NCBI GenBank assembly: GCA_035476855.1
Contig: DATILC010000295.1
Coordinates: forward strand, 1-15,118
From: Solimonas_A sp035476855
GTDB lineage: Bacteria > Pseudomonadota > Gammaproteobacteria > Nevskiales > Nevskiaceae
Reading direction: 5' to 3'
Length of the DNA stretch: 15,118 nt
Below the pieces are notes generated by a model. It had not been told where the DNA came from, did not search any database, and saw only the letters and a program-made list of their open reading frames with translations. Position numbers and translations under genes: made by a program. This document shows positions 6,058 to 13,717 of the stretch, piece after piece. Numbering within the stretch: position 1 is the first letter of the stretch; the number at the start of each line of letters is the position of its first letter.

Positions 6058-7563
6058 ATGACGCAGACCTTACCCGACACCTCGAAGTGGCCCTTCCAGT
6101 CCGTACTCGTCGCCAACCGCGGCGAGATTGCCGTGCGCGTGCTGCGCACCGTGCAGAAGCTCGGACTCAAGGGCATCGTCGTCTATCACGCTGCCGACCG
6201 CGGCACGCTGGCAGTCAAGATGGCCGACCAGGCCATCGAGATCACCGGCACGACGCCGGTCGCCAGCTACCTCGACGGCGCGCAGATCATCGCCGCGGCC
6301 AAGGCCAGCGGTGCCGGCGCGATCCACCCGGGCTACGGCTTCCTGTCCGAGAACAAGGGCTTCTGCGCGGCGGTCGAGGCCGCGGGCCTGCGCTTCATCG
6401 GCCCGACGCCGGAACAGATCGACCTGATGGGCGACAAGGTGCGCGCGCGCAACTATGTCGAGAAGGCCGGCTTCCCGGTCGCGCCCTCGGCGATCGAGGA
6501 CGACGATCCGAAGACCTTCGTCGAGCGCTCGCGCAAGGTCGGCGCGCCGCTGCTGATCAAGCCCAGCGCCGGTGGCGGCGGCAAGGGCATGCGCATCGTG
6601 CGTGACCTGGCAATCCTGGAGCAGGAGATCGAGCGTGGCCGCAGCGAGGGCCAGCGCTACTTCGGCGACGGCCGCCTGTACTGCGAGCGCTACATCGAGA
6701 ACCCGCGCCACATCGAGGTGCAGGTACTGGGCGACGGCCAGGGCAGCGTGGTGCACGTGTTCGAGCGCGAGTGCTCGGTGCAGCGCCGCTTCCAGAAGAT
6801 CGTCGAGGAAACGCCCTCCCCGGCCCTGGACGCCGCGATGCGCGAGAAGATCTGCGAGACCGCGGCCGGCATCGCCCGCGCGCTGAACTACCGCAACGCC
6901 GGCACGGTCGAGTTCATCTTCGGCCAGGGCGGCGAGTTCTACTTCCTGGAGATGAACACGCGCCTGCAGGTGGAGCACCCGGTCACCGAGGAGATCACCG
7001 GCATTGACCTGGTGCTGCAGCAGTTGCGCGTCGCCGCCGGCGAGAAGCTGGGCTACGGCCAGGCCGACGTGAAATCCTCCGGCCACGCGATCGAGTTCCG
7101 CATCTACGCCGAGGACGCTGCGCGCGGCTACACGCCGACCACCGGCCCGATCCTGGTGCTGCATCCGCCGCAGGGCGAAGGCGTGCGCTGGGACAGCGGC
7201 GTGCTGCAGGGCGGCGAAGTGACCTCGGCCTTCGATCCGATGATCGCCAAGCTGATCATCCGCGGCAAGGATCGTACTGAAGCCATCGCCCGCGCCGACA
7301 AGGCGCTGCGCGAGACCGTGCTGCTGGGCTGCAAGACCAACACCGCCTTCCTGCGCCGCCTGCTGGCGCATCCGGCCTTCGTCGCCGGCGACGTCCACAC
7401 CGGCTTCCTCGAGGCCAACCCGCAGATCGCGGCGGAACCGGAACTGCCGGCGGAAACGCTGCAGGCCCTGCTCGGCGCCGCGGCGCTGAGCACGCGCCCG
7501 ATGCGCGATGTCGCCGATACGGTGCCGGACATGCATGCCGCCATGGGCGGCTGGAGAAACTAA
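6058..7563 (+). CDS. Acyl-CoA carboxylase, biotin carboxylase subunit (split alpha chain, N-terminal part)
   Basis: This 501-residue protein is a complete biotin carboxylase: an N-terminal domain starting at FQSVLVANRGEIAVRV (13-28), an ATP-grasp glycine loop GGGGKGM (172-178), ERECSVQRR (237-245), and the bicarbonate/biotin site EMNTRLQVEHPVTE (298-311). It uses ATP to carboxylate biotin on the carrier protein. In methylcrotonyl- and geranyl-CoA carboxylases this domain is normally fused to the BT and carrier domains in a chain of about 660 residues. Here the chain stops with TAA at residue 501, and the following gene starts at the next codon in the same frame. GGAGA at 7553-7557 gives the second gene its own ribosome site. 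Together the two gene products come to 666 residues, the usual alpha-chain length. Confidence 0.92.
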   Translation: MTQTLPDTSKWPFQSVLVANRGEIAVRVLRTVQKLGLKGIVVYHAADRGTLAVKMADQAIEITGTTPVASYLDGAQIIAAAKASGAGAIHPGYGFLSENKGFCAAVEAAGLRFIGPTPEQIDLMGDKVRARNYVEKAGFPVAPSAIEDDDPKTFVERSRKVGAPLLIKPSAGGGGKGMRIVRDLAILEQEIERGRSEGQRYFGDGRLYCERYIENPRHIEVQVLGDGQGSVVHVFERECSVQRRFQKIVEETPSPALDAAMREKICETAAGIARALNYRNAGTVEFIFGQGGEFYFLEMNTRLQVEHPVTEEITGIDLVLQQLRVAAGEKLGYGQADVKSSGHAIEFRIYAEDAARGYTPTTGPILVLHPPQGEGVRWDSGVLQGGEVTSAFDPMIAKLIIRGKDRTEAIARADKALRETVLLGCKTNTAFLRRLLAHPAFVAGDVHTGFLEANPQIAAEPELPAETLQALLGAAALSTRPMRDVADTVPDMHAAMGGWRN

Positions 7564-8061
7564 ATGCATCACGCCTTCAAGCTCGGCGACGCCGAGCACA
7601 ATGTCGAAATCTCGCGCTCGGCCACGGCCTACCGCCTGCACTTCGGCGAGCAGGAAATCGCGGTCGACCTCAAGACCGGCGCCGATGGCCGCGCCTGGCT
7701 GACACTGGGTGAGAAGCACATCGAGGTCGTCATCGCCACGCGCGGCGACGATGTCTTCGTGCATCTCGACGGCGAGGCCTACCAGCTGCGCTACCAGCAT
7801 CCGCTGGATCGTCTCGCCGCGGCCGGCCAGGGCAGCGCCGAGGACAACATCCGCGCGCCGATGCCGGGCAGCATCGTCGCCGTGCAGGTCCAGGCCGGTG
7901 ATGCCGTCACCAAGGGCCAGACCCTGCTGGTAATGGAGAGCATGAAGATGGAAACGACGATCGCCGCGCCGCGCGACGGCACGGTGGCTGCCGTGACCTA
8001 CGAGAAGGGCCAGACCTTCGATCGCGATGCGCTGCTGCTGAGCCTGGAGCCGAACAAGTGA
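7564..8061 (+). CDS. Biotin carboxyl carrier protein with BT domain (split alpha chain, C-terminal part)
   Basis: This 165-residue protein holds the end of the alpha chain. Residues 1-85 or so are beta-rich and correspond to the BT (carboxyltransferase-interaction) domain. Residues 95-162 are a biotinyl domain with the attachment motif ESMKME, in which Lys128 is the biotinylated residue, and the paired turns MPGSIVAVQVQAGDAV and AAPRDGTVAAV. Its ATG directly follows the TAA of the biotin carboxylase gene, and GGAGA six bases upstream should start translation. It overlaps the carboxyltransferase gene by four bases. The split leaves BT joined to the carrier, so the holoenzyme can probably still assemble. 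Confidence 0.9.
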   Translation: MHHAFKLGDAEHNVEISRSATAYRLHFGEQEIAVDLKTGADGRAWLTLGEKHIEVVIATRGDDVFVHLDGEAYQLRYQHPLDRLAAAGQGSAEDNIRAPMPGSIVAVQVQAGDAVTKGQTLLVMESMKMETTIAAPRDGTVAAVTYEKGQTFDRDALLLSLEPNK

Positions 8062-9665
8062 AACGCATTGAATCCAAGTTGAACACGGCCTCCGCCGGTT
8101 TCCAGGCCAACGCCGCGCACAACCGCCGGCTGGCGCAGGAGTTCAAGAACAAGCAGGACAAGGTCCGCCACGACCGCCCGGAGCGCGACATCGAGCGCCT
8201 GCGCAAGCAGAACAAGCTGCTGGTGCGCGAGCGCATCAAGCTGCTGCTCGACCCGGGCACGCCGTTCCTGGAGTTCTCCTCGCTGGCGGCAAACGAGGCC
8301 TATGACGGCGAAGTGCCGGGCGCAGCCTGCGTCACCGGCATCGGCATCGTCTCCGGTCGTGAGGTCGTCATCAACGCCGGCGACGCCTCGGTCAAGGGCG
8401 GCGCCTGGTATCCGCTGACCGTCAAGAAGACGATCCGCGCGCTCGACATCGCGATCGAGAACCGCCTGCCGGTCGTGCATCTCTGCGATTCCGCCGGCGG
8501 CTTCCTGCCGCTGCAGGCCGATCTGTTCGCCGACAAGTATTACGCCGGCCGCATCTTCCGCAACCAGTGCATGCTGTCGAAGATGGGCGTGCAGCAGGTG
8601 TCGGTCGTGCTGGGCCATTGCACCGCGGGCGGCGCCTATGTGCCGGGCCTGTCGGACTACAACGTCATCGTGCGCGGCACCGGCGCGATCTTCCTCGCCG
8701 GCCCGCCGCTGGTGAAGGCCGCGACCGGTGAGGACGTCAGCGTCGATGAGCTCGGCGGCGCCGACATGCACACCAGCGTCTCCGGCACCGCCGACTACCC
8801 GGCCTCGTCGGAGGAGGAAGCGATCGCGATCGCGCGCGACATCGTCGCGCAGTTCAAGCGGCCGCAGAAGGCGCACACCGAGTGGCAGCCGCCCGAGGAT
8901 CCGCACTACGACCCCAGCGAGCTCTACGGCGTGCTGCCGCAGGACATCAAGCAGGGCTTCGACATGCACGAGATCATCGCGCGCATCGTCGACGGCTCGC
9001 GCTTCCACGAATACCAGCCGAACTACGGCAAGACGCTGATCTGCGGCTACGCCCACATCTGGGGCTACAAGATCGGCATCCTCGCCAACAACGGCGTGCT
9101 GTTCAACGACAGCGCGCTCAAGGGCGCCCACTTCATCGAGCTGTGCAACCAGGCACGTACGCCGATCGTGTTCCTGCAGAACATCACCGGCTTCATGGTC
9201 GGCAAGGAATACGAGCGCCGCGGCATCACCAAGGACGGCGCCAAGATGATCATGGCGGTGTCGAACTGCGAGGTGCCGAAGTTCACCGTGATGTGCCATG
9301 GCTCCTTCGGCGCCGGCAACTACGGCATGAGCGGCCGCGCCTTCGACAGCCGCTTCCTGTTCAGCTGGCCGCAGTCGCAGATCAGCGTGATGGGCGCCGA
9401 GCAGGCCGCCAACACCCTGGCCGACGTCAAGATCCGCCAGCTGGCCAAGCAGGGCAAGAAGCTCAGCCAGGCCGACATCGACGGCATCCGCGACCCGGTG
9501 CTGGGCGAGTTCAAGCGCAAGCAGAGCGCCTACTGGTCCACCTCGGAAATCTGGGACGACGGCATCATCGACCCGGCCGACACCCGCAATGCCCTGGGCA
9601 TGGCGATCTCGGCGTCTCTGAACACGCCAATCGAAGAGCCGCGCTACGGCGTGTTCCGGATGTAA
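8058..9665 (+). CDS. Acyl-CoA carboxylase, carboxyltransferase (beta) subunit, MCC/GCC type
   Basis: This 535-residue protein is full length for beta subunits of methylcrotonyl- or geranyl-CoA carboxylase. It starts with GTG at 8058, overlapping the carrier gene stop (GTGA), with GGAG at 8046-8049 as ribosome site. Both crotonase-like halves are present, with DSAGGFLPLQAD (144-155), CTAGGAYVPG (188-197), GPPLVKAATGE (215-225) and LGGADMHTSVSG in the first half, and LQNITGFMVG in the second. It moves the carboxyl group from biotin to an enoyl-CoA. Overall it looks nearer methylcrotonyl-CoA carboxylase, but the segment usually reading HFGRIF in that enzyme is YAGRIF here (162-167), which may widen the acyl pocket. 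I leave the substrate open: methylcrotonyl, geranyl/citronellyl, or another branched acyl-CoA. This is the last gene of the cluster. Confidence 0.9.
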   Translation: MKRIESKLNTASAGFQANAAHNRRLAQEFKNKQDKVRHDRPERDIERLRKQNKLLVRERIKLLLDPGTPFLEFSSLAANEAYDGEVPGAACVTGIGIVSGREVVINAGDASVKGGAWYPLTVKKTIRALDIAIENRLPVVHLCDSAGGFLPLQADLFADKYYAGRIFRNQCMLSKMGVQQVSVVLGHCTAGGAYVPGLSDYNVIVRGTGAIFLAGPPLVKAATGEDVSVDELGGADMHTSVSGTADYPASSEEEAIAIARDIVAQFKRPQKAHTEWQPPEDPHYDPSELYGVLPQDIKQGFDMHEIIARIVDGSRFHEYQPNYGKTLICGYAHIWGYKIGILANNGVLFNDSALKGAHFIELCNQARTPIVFLQNITGFMVGKEYERRGITKDGAKMIMAVSNCEVPKFTVMCHGSFGAGNYGMSGRAFDSRFLFSWPQSQISVMGAEQAANTLADVKIRQLAKQGKKLSQADIDGIRDPVLGEFKRKQSAYWSTSEIWDDGIIDPADTRNALGMAISASLNTPIEEPRYGVFRM

Positions 9666-9682
9666 GGCACCTGCTTGATCCT

Positions 9683-9713
9683 CGTCCGTCCGTCGAAAGG
9701 CGGACGGGGACGG
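9683..9713 (+). terminator. GC-rich hairpin after the carboxylase cluster
   Basis: CCGTCCG (9686-9692) pairs with CGGACGG (9701-9707) across an eight-base loop. CGTC/GACG pairs could extend it with a small bulge. It follows the carboxyltransferase stop by about 20 bases, but no T-run follows, so it is at best a weak or factor-assisted transcript end. Confidence 0.35.
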
Positions 9714-9734
9714 CCTTGACCAATGACTTGACTG

Positions 9735-9757
9735 ATTCTGGACCAATCGTCCAGGAT
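9735..9757 (+). promoter_or_regulatory. Dyad upstream of fic that covers the ribosome-binding site
   Basis: ATTCTGGAC (9735-9743) faces GTCCAGGAT (9749-9757) across a five-base loop. The inner six pairs are perfect and the whole arm has one wobble. The AGGA Shine-Dalgarno sequence for the Fic start at 9765 lies in the 3' arm (9753-9756). As RNA this would hide the ribosome site; as DNA it could be an operator for an HTH protein, including Fic itself. Confidence 0.45.
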
Positions 9758-9764
9758 CGCGGCC

Positions 9765-10814
9765 ATGGCCTACGAACCGCATTTCAGCGTCACGCCACGA
9801 CTCCTCGGCCATGCCGAGGAAATCGCTGTGCTGCGCGAACGGATCATGGCGGCATCCGTGCAGGTTTCGTGGATTCCGGCGCTGCAGCGCGAGACGCGTT
9901 CCCGCAATGTTCACGCCTCCACCGCCATCGAGGGAAACCCGCTGACGCTGGAACAGGTACGGGCGCTGGAGGAAGGCCATCCCCTTTCGGCACCCAGTGA
10001 GCGGGCAAAGCGGGAAGTCCTCAACTACTTTGCCGGCCTCCGCTACGTCGAGAAGCATGTCGACATCCAGAACATCCGGCACGACGACCTTTTCGAGCTG
10101 CACCTGATCCTCGCCGGAGACGTCATGGATCAAGGCCAGGCCGGCCGATACCGCACGATCAACGTCCGCGTCGGCAACTACGTGCCGCCGCCACCCAACG
10201 AAGTTTCTGGCCTGATGTTCGAGCTGCTGGAATGGTGGACCCGCGACGCACCGAAACTCTCCCCGGTGTTGAGCTCGGCGATCCTGCACTACCGCTTTGA
10301 GGCCATCCATCCCTTTGCCGACGGCAACGGCCGCACCGGCCGCGCGCTGGCGCTGTGGGACCTGTACCGGCGCGGCTTCGACACGCACCATATCTTCTCG
10401 GTGGACGAGTACTACTGGGAAGATCGCCCCAGCTACTACGCAGGGCTGGATGCCGTCCGCAAGCAGGGCGAGGATCTGAGTGGCTGGCTGGAGTATTGCG
10501 CGGAGGGCCTGCTGCAGACCCTGCAGCGAGTCTGGCTGCGCGTGCAGAGCCTGAACACCGAACGGCCCGAGAAAATCATCCTTCGGCCCAGGCAGGAAGA
10601 ACTGCTGCACCTGCTACGTGACCACAACGGCATGGCGCCGGCCGAAATCTGGGCGGCGATGAAGATTTCGCGCCAGGGGGCATTGGACTTGCTGCGCCCC
10701 CTGTTGGACGCTGGTCTGGTCGAGAAGAGGGGAACGCAGAAGACGGGGCGCTATTTTCTTAAAGACGCTCCTAAAGCGACCTCACTTGCTTCTCCCGGGA
10801 GAGTTCGCCGATGA
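9765..10814 (+). CDS. Fic family protein with inhibitory N-terminal motif and C-terminal winged helix
   Basis: This 349-residue protein carries the full catalytic motif HPFADGNGRTGR (182-193), so AMP transfer from ATP to a target protein is expected to be possible. Upstream, STAIEGN (52-58) matches the inhibitory helix motif [S/T]xxxE[G/N] with Glu56, the class II arrangement in which the same chain restrains its activity. A Fic_N-like segment covers about residues 1-75. NYVPPPPNEV (138-147) is the likely target-docking flap. Residues 270-335 resemble a winged helix-turn-helix (EIWAAMKISRQGALDLLRPL), which suggests DNA binding or autoregulation. The start at 9765 follows AGGA, which is embedded in a dyad. 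The stop overlaps the helicase ATG (ATGA), so the two are translationally coupled. The target protein is unknown. Confidence 0.92.
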   Translation: MAYEPHFSVTPRLLGHAEEIAVLRERIMAASVQVSWIPALQRETRSRNVHASTAIEGNPLTLEQVRALEEGHPLSAPSERAKREVLNYFAGLRYVEKHVDIQNIRHDDLFELHLILAGDVMDQGQAGRYRTINVRVGNYVPPPPNEVSGLMFELLEWWTRDAPKLSPVLSSAILHYRFEAIHPFADGNGRTGRALALWDLYRRGFDTHHIFSVDEYYWEDRPSYYAGLDAVRKQGEDLSGWLEYCAEGLLQTLQRVWLRVQSLNTERPEKIILRPRQEELLHLLRDHNGMAPAEIWAAMKISRQGALDLLRPLLDAGLVEKRGTQKTGRYFLKDAPKATSLASPGRVRR

Positions 10815-13705
10815 ACCTCACCGACCACCAAGCGAAGTACTTCGCCCACGAACTGACCCGGCGCCATCCCCCGGATAGCCTGGAAAAGCTCGCGGGCGCG
10901 GTGGCCAGCGCGCAGGTGGATTTGAATCCGCATCAGGTCGATGCCGCGCTCTTCGCTTTCAGCTCTCCGCTGTCCAAGGGCGTGCTCCTGGCGGATGAAG
11001 TCGGCCTCGGCAAGACCATTGAAGCCGGCCTGGTCATTTCCCAGAAGTGGGCCGAGCGCAAACGCCGCATTCTCGTCATCACCCCTGCCAACCTGCGTAA
11101 GCAGTGGCACCAGGAGCTTGGGGAGAAGTTCTTCCTGCCCTGCCGGATTCTGGAAGCCAAGCCCTACAACGCCGCGATCAGGCAGGGACAGTTCCGCCCG
11201 TTCGAGGCGGACGAGATCGTCATCTGCTCGTACCAGTTCGCCCGTGCCAAGGCCAGCGACGTTGCCACCACCCCTTGGGATCTGGTCGTGATCGACGAAG
11301 CCCATCGCCTGCGCAACGTCTACAAGCCGTCCAATGTCATCGCCAACACGCTCAAAAAGGCGTTGGAAGGTCGTCATAAACTCTTGCTCACCGCCACGCC
11401 CCTGCAGAACTCGCTGCTGGAGCTGTTCGGCCTCGTCAGCATCATCGACGAGCATACTTTCGGCGACGTCAAGAGCTTCCGCGAGCAGTTCAGCAACCTG
11501 AGCCAGGAGCAGGTCTTCGACACGCTCAAGGCGCGCCTCAGGCCGCTCTGCCACCGTACCCTGCGCCGCCAGGTCACGGCCTATATCCCTTATACCCGCC
11601 GCCTGCCGCTGGTCGAAGAGTTCACGCCGGAGCAGGCGGAAGACGAGTTGTACGCGCTGGTGTCCGAGTACCTGCAGCGCCCGAATCTCCAGGCCCTGCC
11701 CTCCGGCCAGCGCTCGCTGATGACCCTGGTTCTGCGCAAGCTGCTGGCCTCCAGCACCTTCGCCATCGCCGGTGCGCTCACCTCCATTTCCAACCGGCTC
11801 AAGGGCAAGCTCAAGAAGCAAGCTCCGGTCACCACGCTGGAAGAAGAGCTGGATCAGGACTACGAGGCGCTGGACGAGACTGCCGAGGAATGGCCCGAAG
11901 AGCCGGATGCCCCGCTGAGCGATGCCGACGTCCAGGCCCTGGAACAGGAAATCGCTGACCTCGACGCCTTTGCCCGCCTGGCCACGTCCATCGACCAGAA
12001 CGCCAAGGGCAAGGCCTTGCTCAAGGCGCTGCATGTGGCGATGGACAAGGTTGTTTCATTGAAGGCCGCACAGAAGGCCATCATCTTTACCGAATCCCGC
12101 CGCACCCAGAACTATCTGTTGCGCGTGCTCGCGGCCAGCCCGTGGAAGGATGGCCTCGTCCTGTTCAACGGCTCCAACACCGACGATCGCTCCAAGGCGA
12201 TCTATGCCAGCTGGCTGGCCCGGCACCAAGGCACGGACCGTGTCACTGGCTCTCGCAGCGCAGACATGCGCTCGGCGCTGGTCGACTATTTCCGGGAAAG
12301 CGGCCAGATCATGATCGCCACCGAGGCTGCGGCTGAGGGCATCAACCTGCAATTCTGCTCGCTGGTCGTGAACTACGACCTGCCCTGGAATCCGCAGCGC
12401 ATCGAACAGCGCATCGGCCGCTGCCATCGCTATGGCCAGAAGCATGATGTGGTCGTAGTCAACTTCCTCAACCGCAAGAACCAGGCAGACCAGCGCGTCT
12501 TCCAGTTGCTGAGCGAGAAGTTCCAGCTGTTCGAGGGCGTGTTCGGTGCCAGCGACGAAGTTCTGGGCGCGCTGGAGTCCGGAGTGGACTTCGAAAAGCG
12601 CATCCACGACATCTACCAGCGCTGCCGCAAACCGGAAGAGATCAAGCAGGCCTTCGATCAGCTGCAGCTCGAACTGAGCTTCGAGATCAACGAGGCGATG
12701 ACACAGACGCGCCGCAAGCTGCTGGAGCACTTCGACGACGAGGTGCGCGAGAAGCTGCGGGTGCAGGACCAATCTTCGCAAGCCGCGCTCGGCAAATTCG
12801 AGCGCCTGTTGATGCAGCTTACGCGGCATGAGCTGGCGGGCAAGGCGCAGTTCGAAGACGACGGAAAGTTCCGGTTGGATGTCGCGCCGCCCGCAGGCGA
12901 TGGCGTAGCCGACATTCCGCTAGGCCTCTACGAACTCCCCCGCCGCTCTGGCGACGCTCATACCTACCGACTTGGCTGCCCGCTGGCCGATGCTGTCATC
13001 CGCCAGGCCAAGCACCGCGAGCTGCATCCTGCTCAAATCGAATTCAGCTACCAGGATCATTTGGGCAAGATCAGCATCCTCGAACCTTTTCGCGGAGCCA
13101 GTGGGTTCCTGAACGTTTCCCTATTTACCGTCGAATCCCCGGATCAGGCCGAAGACCACCTGATTCTTGCGGGCGTCACCGACAGCGGTGAGCCGCTGGA
13201 CGAAGAGGTCATGCGCCGCTTGCTTTTCCTCCCGGCGTCAAGCTCCCCCCTCCCGTCCCACAGCGACTCCCTGCGGTCGCAGACGGGAGAGGGGTTGGGC
13301 GAGAGGGCTTCTGGACTCGACACCCAAACCCAAGCCCGCCAAGCCGCCCTCCAGCGTGGCATCTCCGAACGCAACGCCCGCTACTTTGAAGCGGAAGTCG
13401 AAAAGCTCGACGGTTGGGCGGATGACCTGAAAGTGGGACTGGAACGCGAGATTAAAGAGCTGGACAAGCAGATCAAGGAAGCCCGTCGCGCCACAACTAT
13501 TGCGTTGACGCTAGAGGAGAAGCTGGCCGGGCAGAAGAAAATCAAAGCCCTAGAGTCCCAACGCAACGACAAACGCAGGTTCCTTTTTGACGCCCAAGAC
13601 AGAGTCGATGAGCAGCGTGAACTTTTGATCTCTGGAATTGAGGACAGAATGAAAGCAGTCGATCGATCCCAGCAACTGCTGCGGATGCGGTGGAATATCA
13701 AGTAG
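10811..13705 (+). CDS. SNF2-family DNA translocase/helicase with coiled-coil tail
   Basis: This 964-residue SF2 ATPase contains motif I DEVGLGKT (62-69), motif II DEAH (162-165), motif III LLTATP (192-197), and in the second RecA domain ATEAAAEGINLQ (503-514) and motif VI QRIGRCHRYGQ (533-543). Such SNF2 proteins move along double-stranded DNA rather than unwind it. The region between the lobes (340-385) is acidic, and residues 855-950 form a charged coiled coil. About residues 813-831 are encoded by a family C repeat and look like a foreign linker (SSPLPSHSDS ... TGEGLGERAS). The start overlaps the fic stop by four bases. DISARM and several restriction-linked loci contain related ATPases, but no methylase or nuclease of those systems is in view, so the system type is open. 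Confidence 0.93.
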   Translation: MNLTDHQAKYFAHELTRRHPPDSLEKLAGAVASAQVDLNPHQVDAALFAFSSPLSKGVLLADEVGLGKTIEAGLVISQKWAERKRRILVITPANLRKQWHQELGEKFFLPCRILEAKPYNAAIRQGQFRPFEADEIVICSYQFARAKASDVATTPWDLVVIDEAHRLRNVYKPSNVIANTLKKALEGRHKLLLTATPLQNSLLELFGLVSIIDEHTFGDVKSFREQFSNLSQEQVFDTLKARLRPLCHRTLRRQVTAYIPYTRRLPLVEEFTPEQAEDELYALVSEYLQRPNLQALPSGQRSLMTLVLRKLLASSTFAIAGALTSISNRLKGKLKKQAPVTTLEEELDQDYEALDETAEEWPEEPDAPLSDADVQALEQEIADLDAFARLATSIDQNAKGKALLKALHVAMDKVVSLKAAQKAIIFTESRRTQNYLLRVLAASPWKDGLVLFNGSNTDDRSKAIYASWLARHQGTDRVTGSRSADMRSALVDYFRESGQIMIATEAAAEGINLQFCSLVVNYDLPWNPQRIEQRIGRCHRYGQKHDVVVVNFLNRKNQADQRVFQLLSEKFQLFEGVFGASDEVLGALESGVDFEKRIHDIYQRCRKPEEIKQAFDQLQLELSFEINEAMTQTRRKLLEHFDDEVREKLRVQDQSSQAALGKFERLLMQLTRHELAGKAQFEDDGKFRLDVAPPAGDGVADIPLGLYELPRRSGDAHTYRLGCPLADAVIRQAKHRELHPAQIEFSYQDHLGKISILEPFRGASGFLNVSLFTVESPDQAEDHLILAGVTDSGEPLDEEVMRRLLFLPASSSPLPSHSDSLRSQTGEGLGERASGLDTQTQARQAALQRGISERNARYFEAEVEKLDGWADDLKVGLEREIKELDKQIKEARRATTIALTLEEKLAGQKKIKALESQRNDKRRFLFDAQDRVDEQRELLISGIEDRMKAVDRSQQLLRMRWNIK
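13247..13294 (+). repeat. Family C-like palindromic repeat inside the SNF2 gene
   Basis: CTCCCGTC (13250-13257) pairs with GACGGGAG (13282-13289), and the flanking CCCC and AGGGG extend the arms. An inner stem, GCGAC (13263-13267) with GTCGC (13276-13280), fills the loop. The following GTTGGGCGAGAGG is typical of the outer half of such repeats. It is a cousin of the pair at 4737-4899. It is in frame and the gene stays open. Confidence 0.75.
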
Positions 13706-13717
13706 ATCGGGGGGAAA

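Noticed and set aside
2542..9665. Firm naming of the cluster as atuE-atuA-atuR-atuF-atuC
   Set aside because: The carboxyltransferase is not clearly of the geranyl type, the hydratase lacks a key residue, and other atu genes are missing, so gene symbols would overstate the case.
8882..10000. Plus-strand frame running across the carboxyltransferase end into fic
   Set aside because: It is in another frame from two well-supported genes and reads as Arg/Gln-rich low-information sequence.
7998..10610. An 870-codon open frame on the minus strand
   Set aside because: It spans the carboxyltransferase, the intergenic hairpin and most of fic, all of which have clear conserved motifs on the plus strand. 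Composition is that of an antisense shadow.
10811..13705. Naming the SNF2 protein as DrmD of DISARM
   Set aside because: The ATPase core is similar in style, but no DISARM methylase, DUF1998 protein or phospholipase-D nuclease is in the window.
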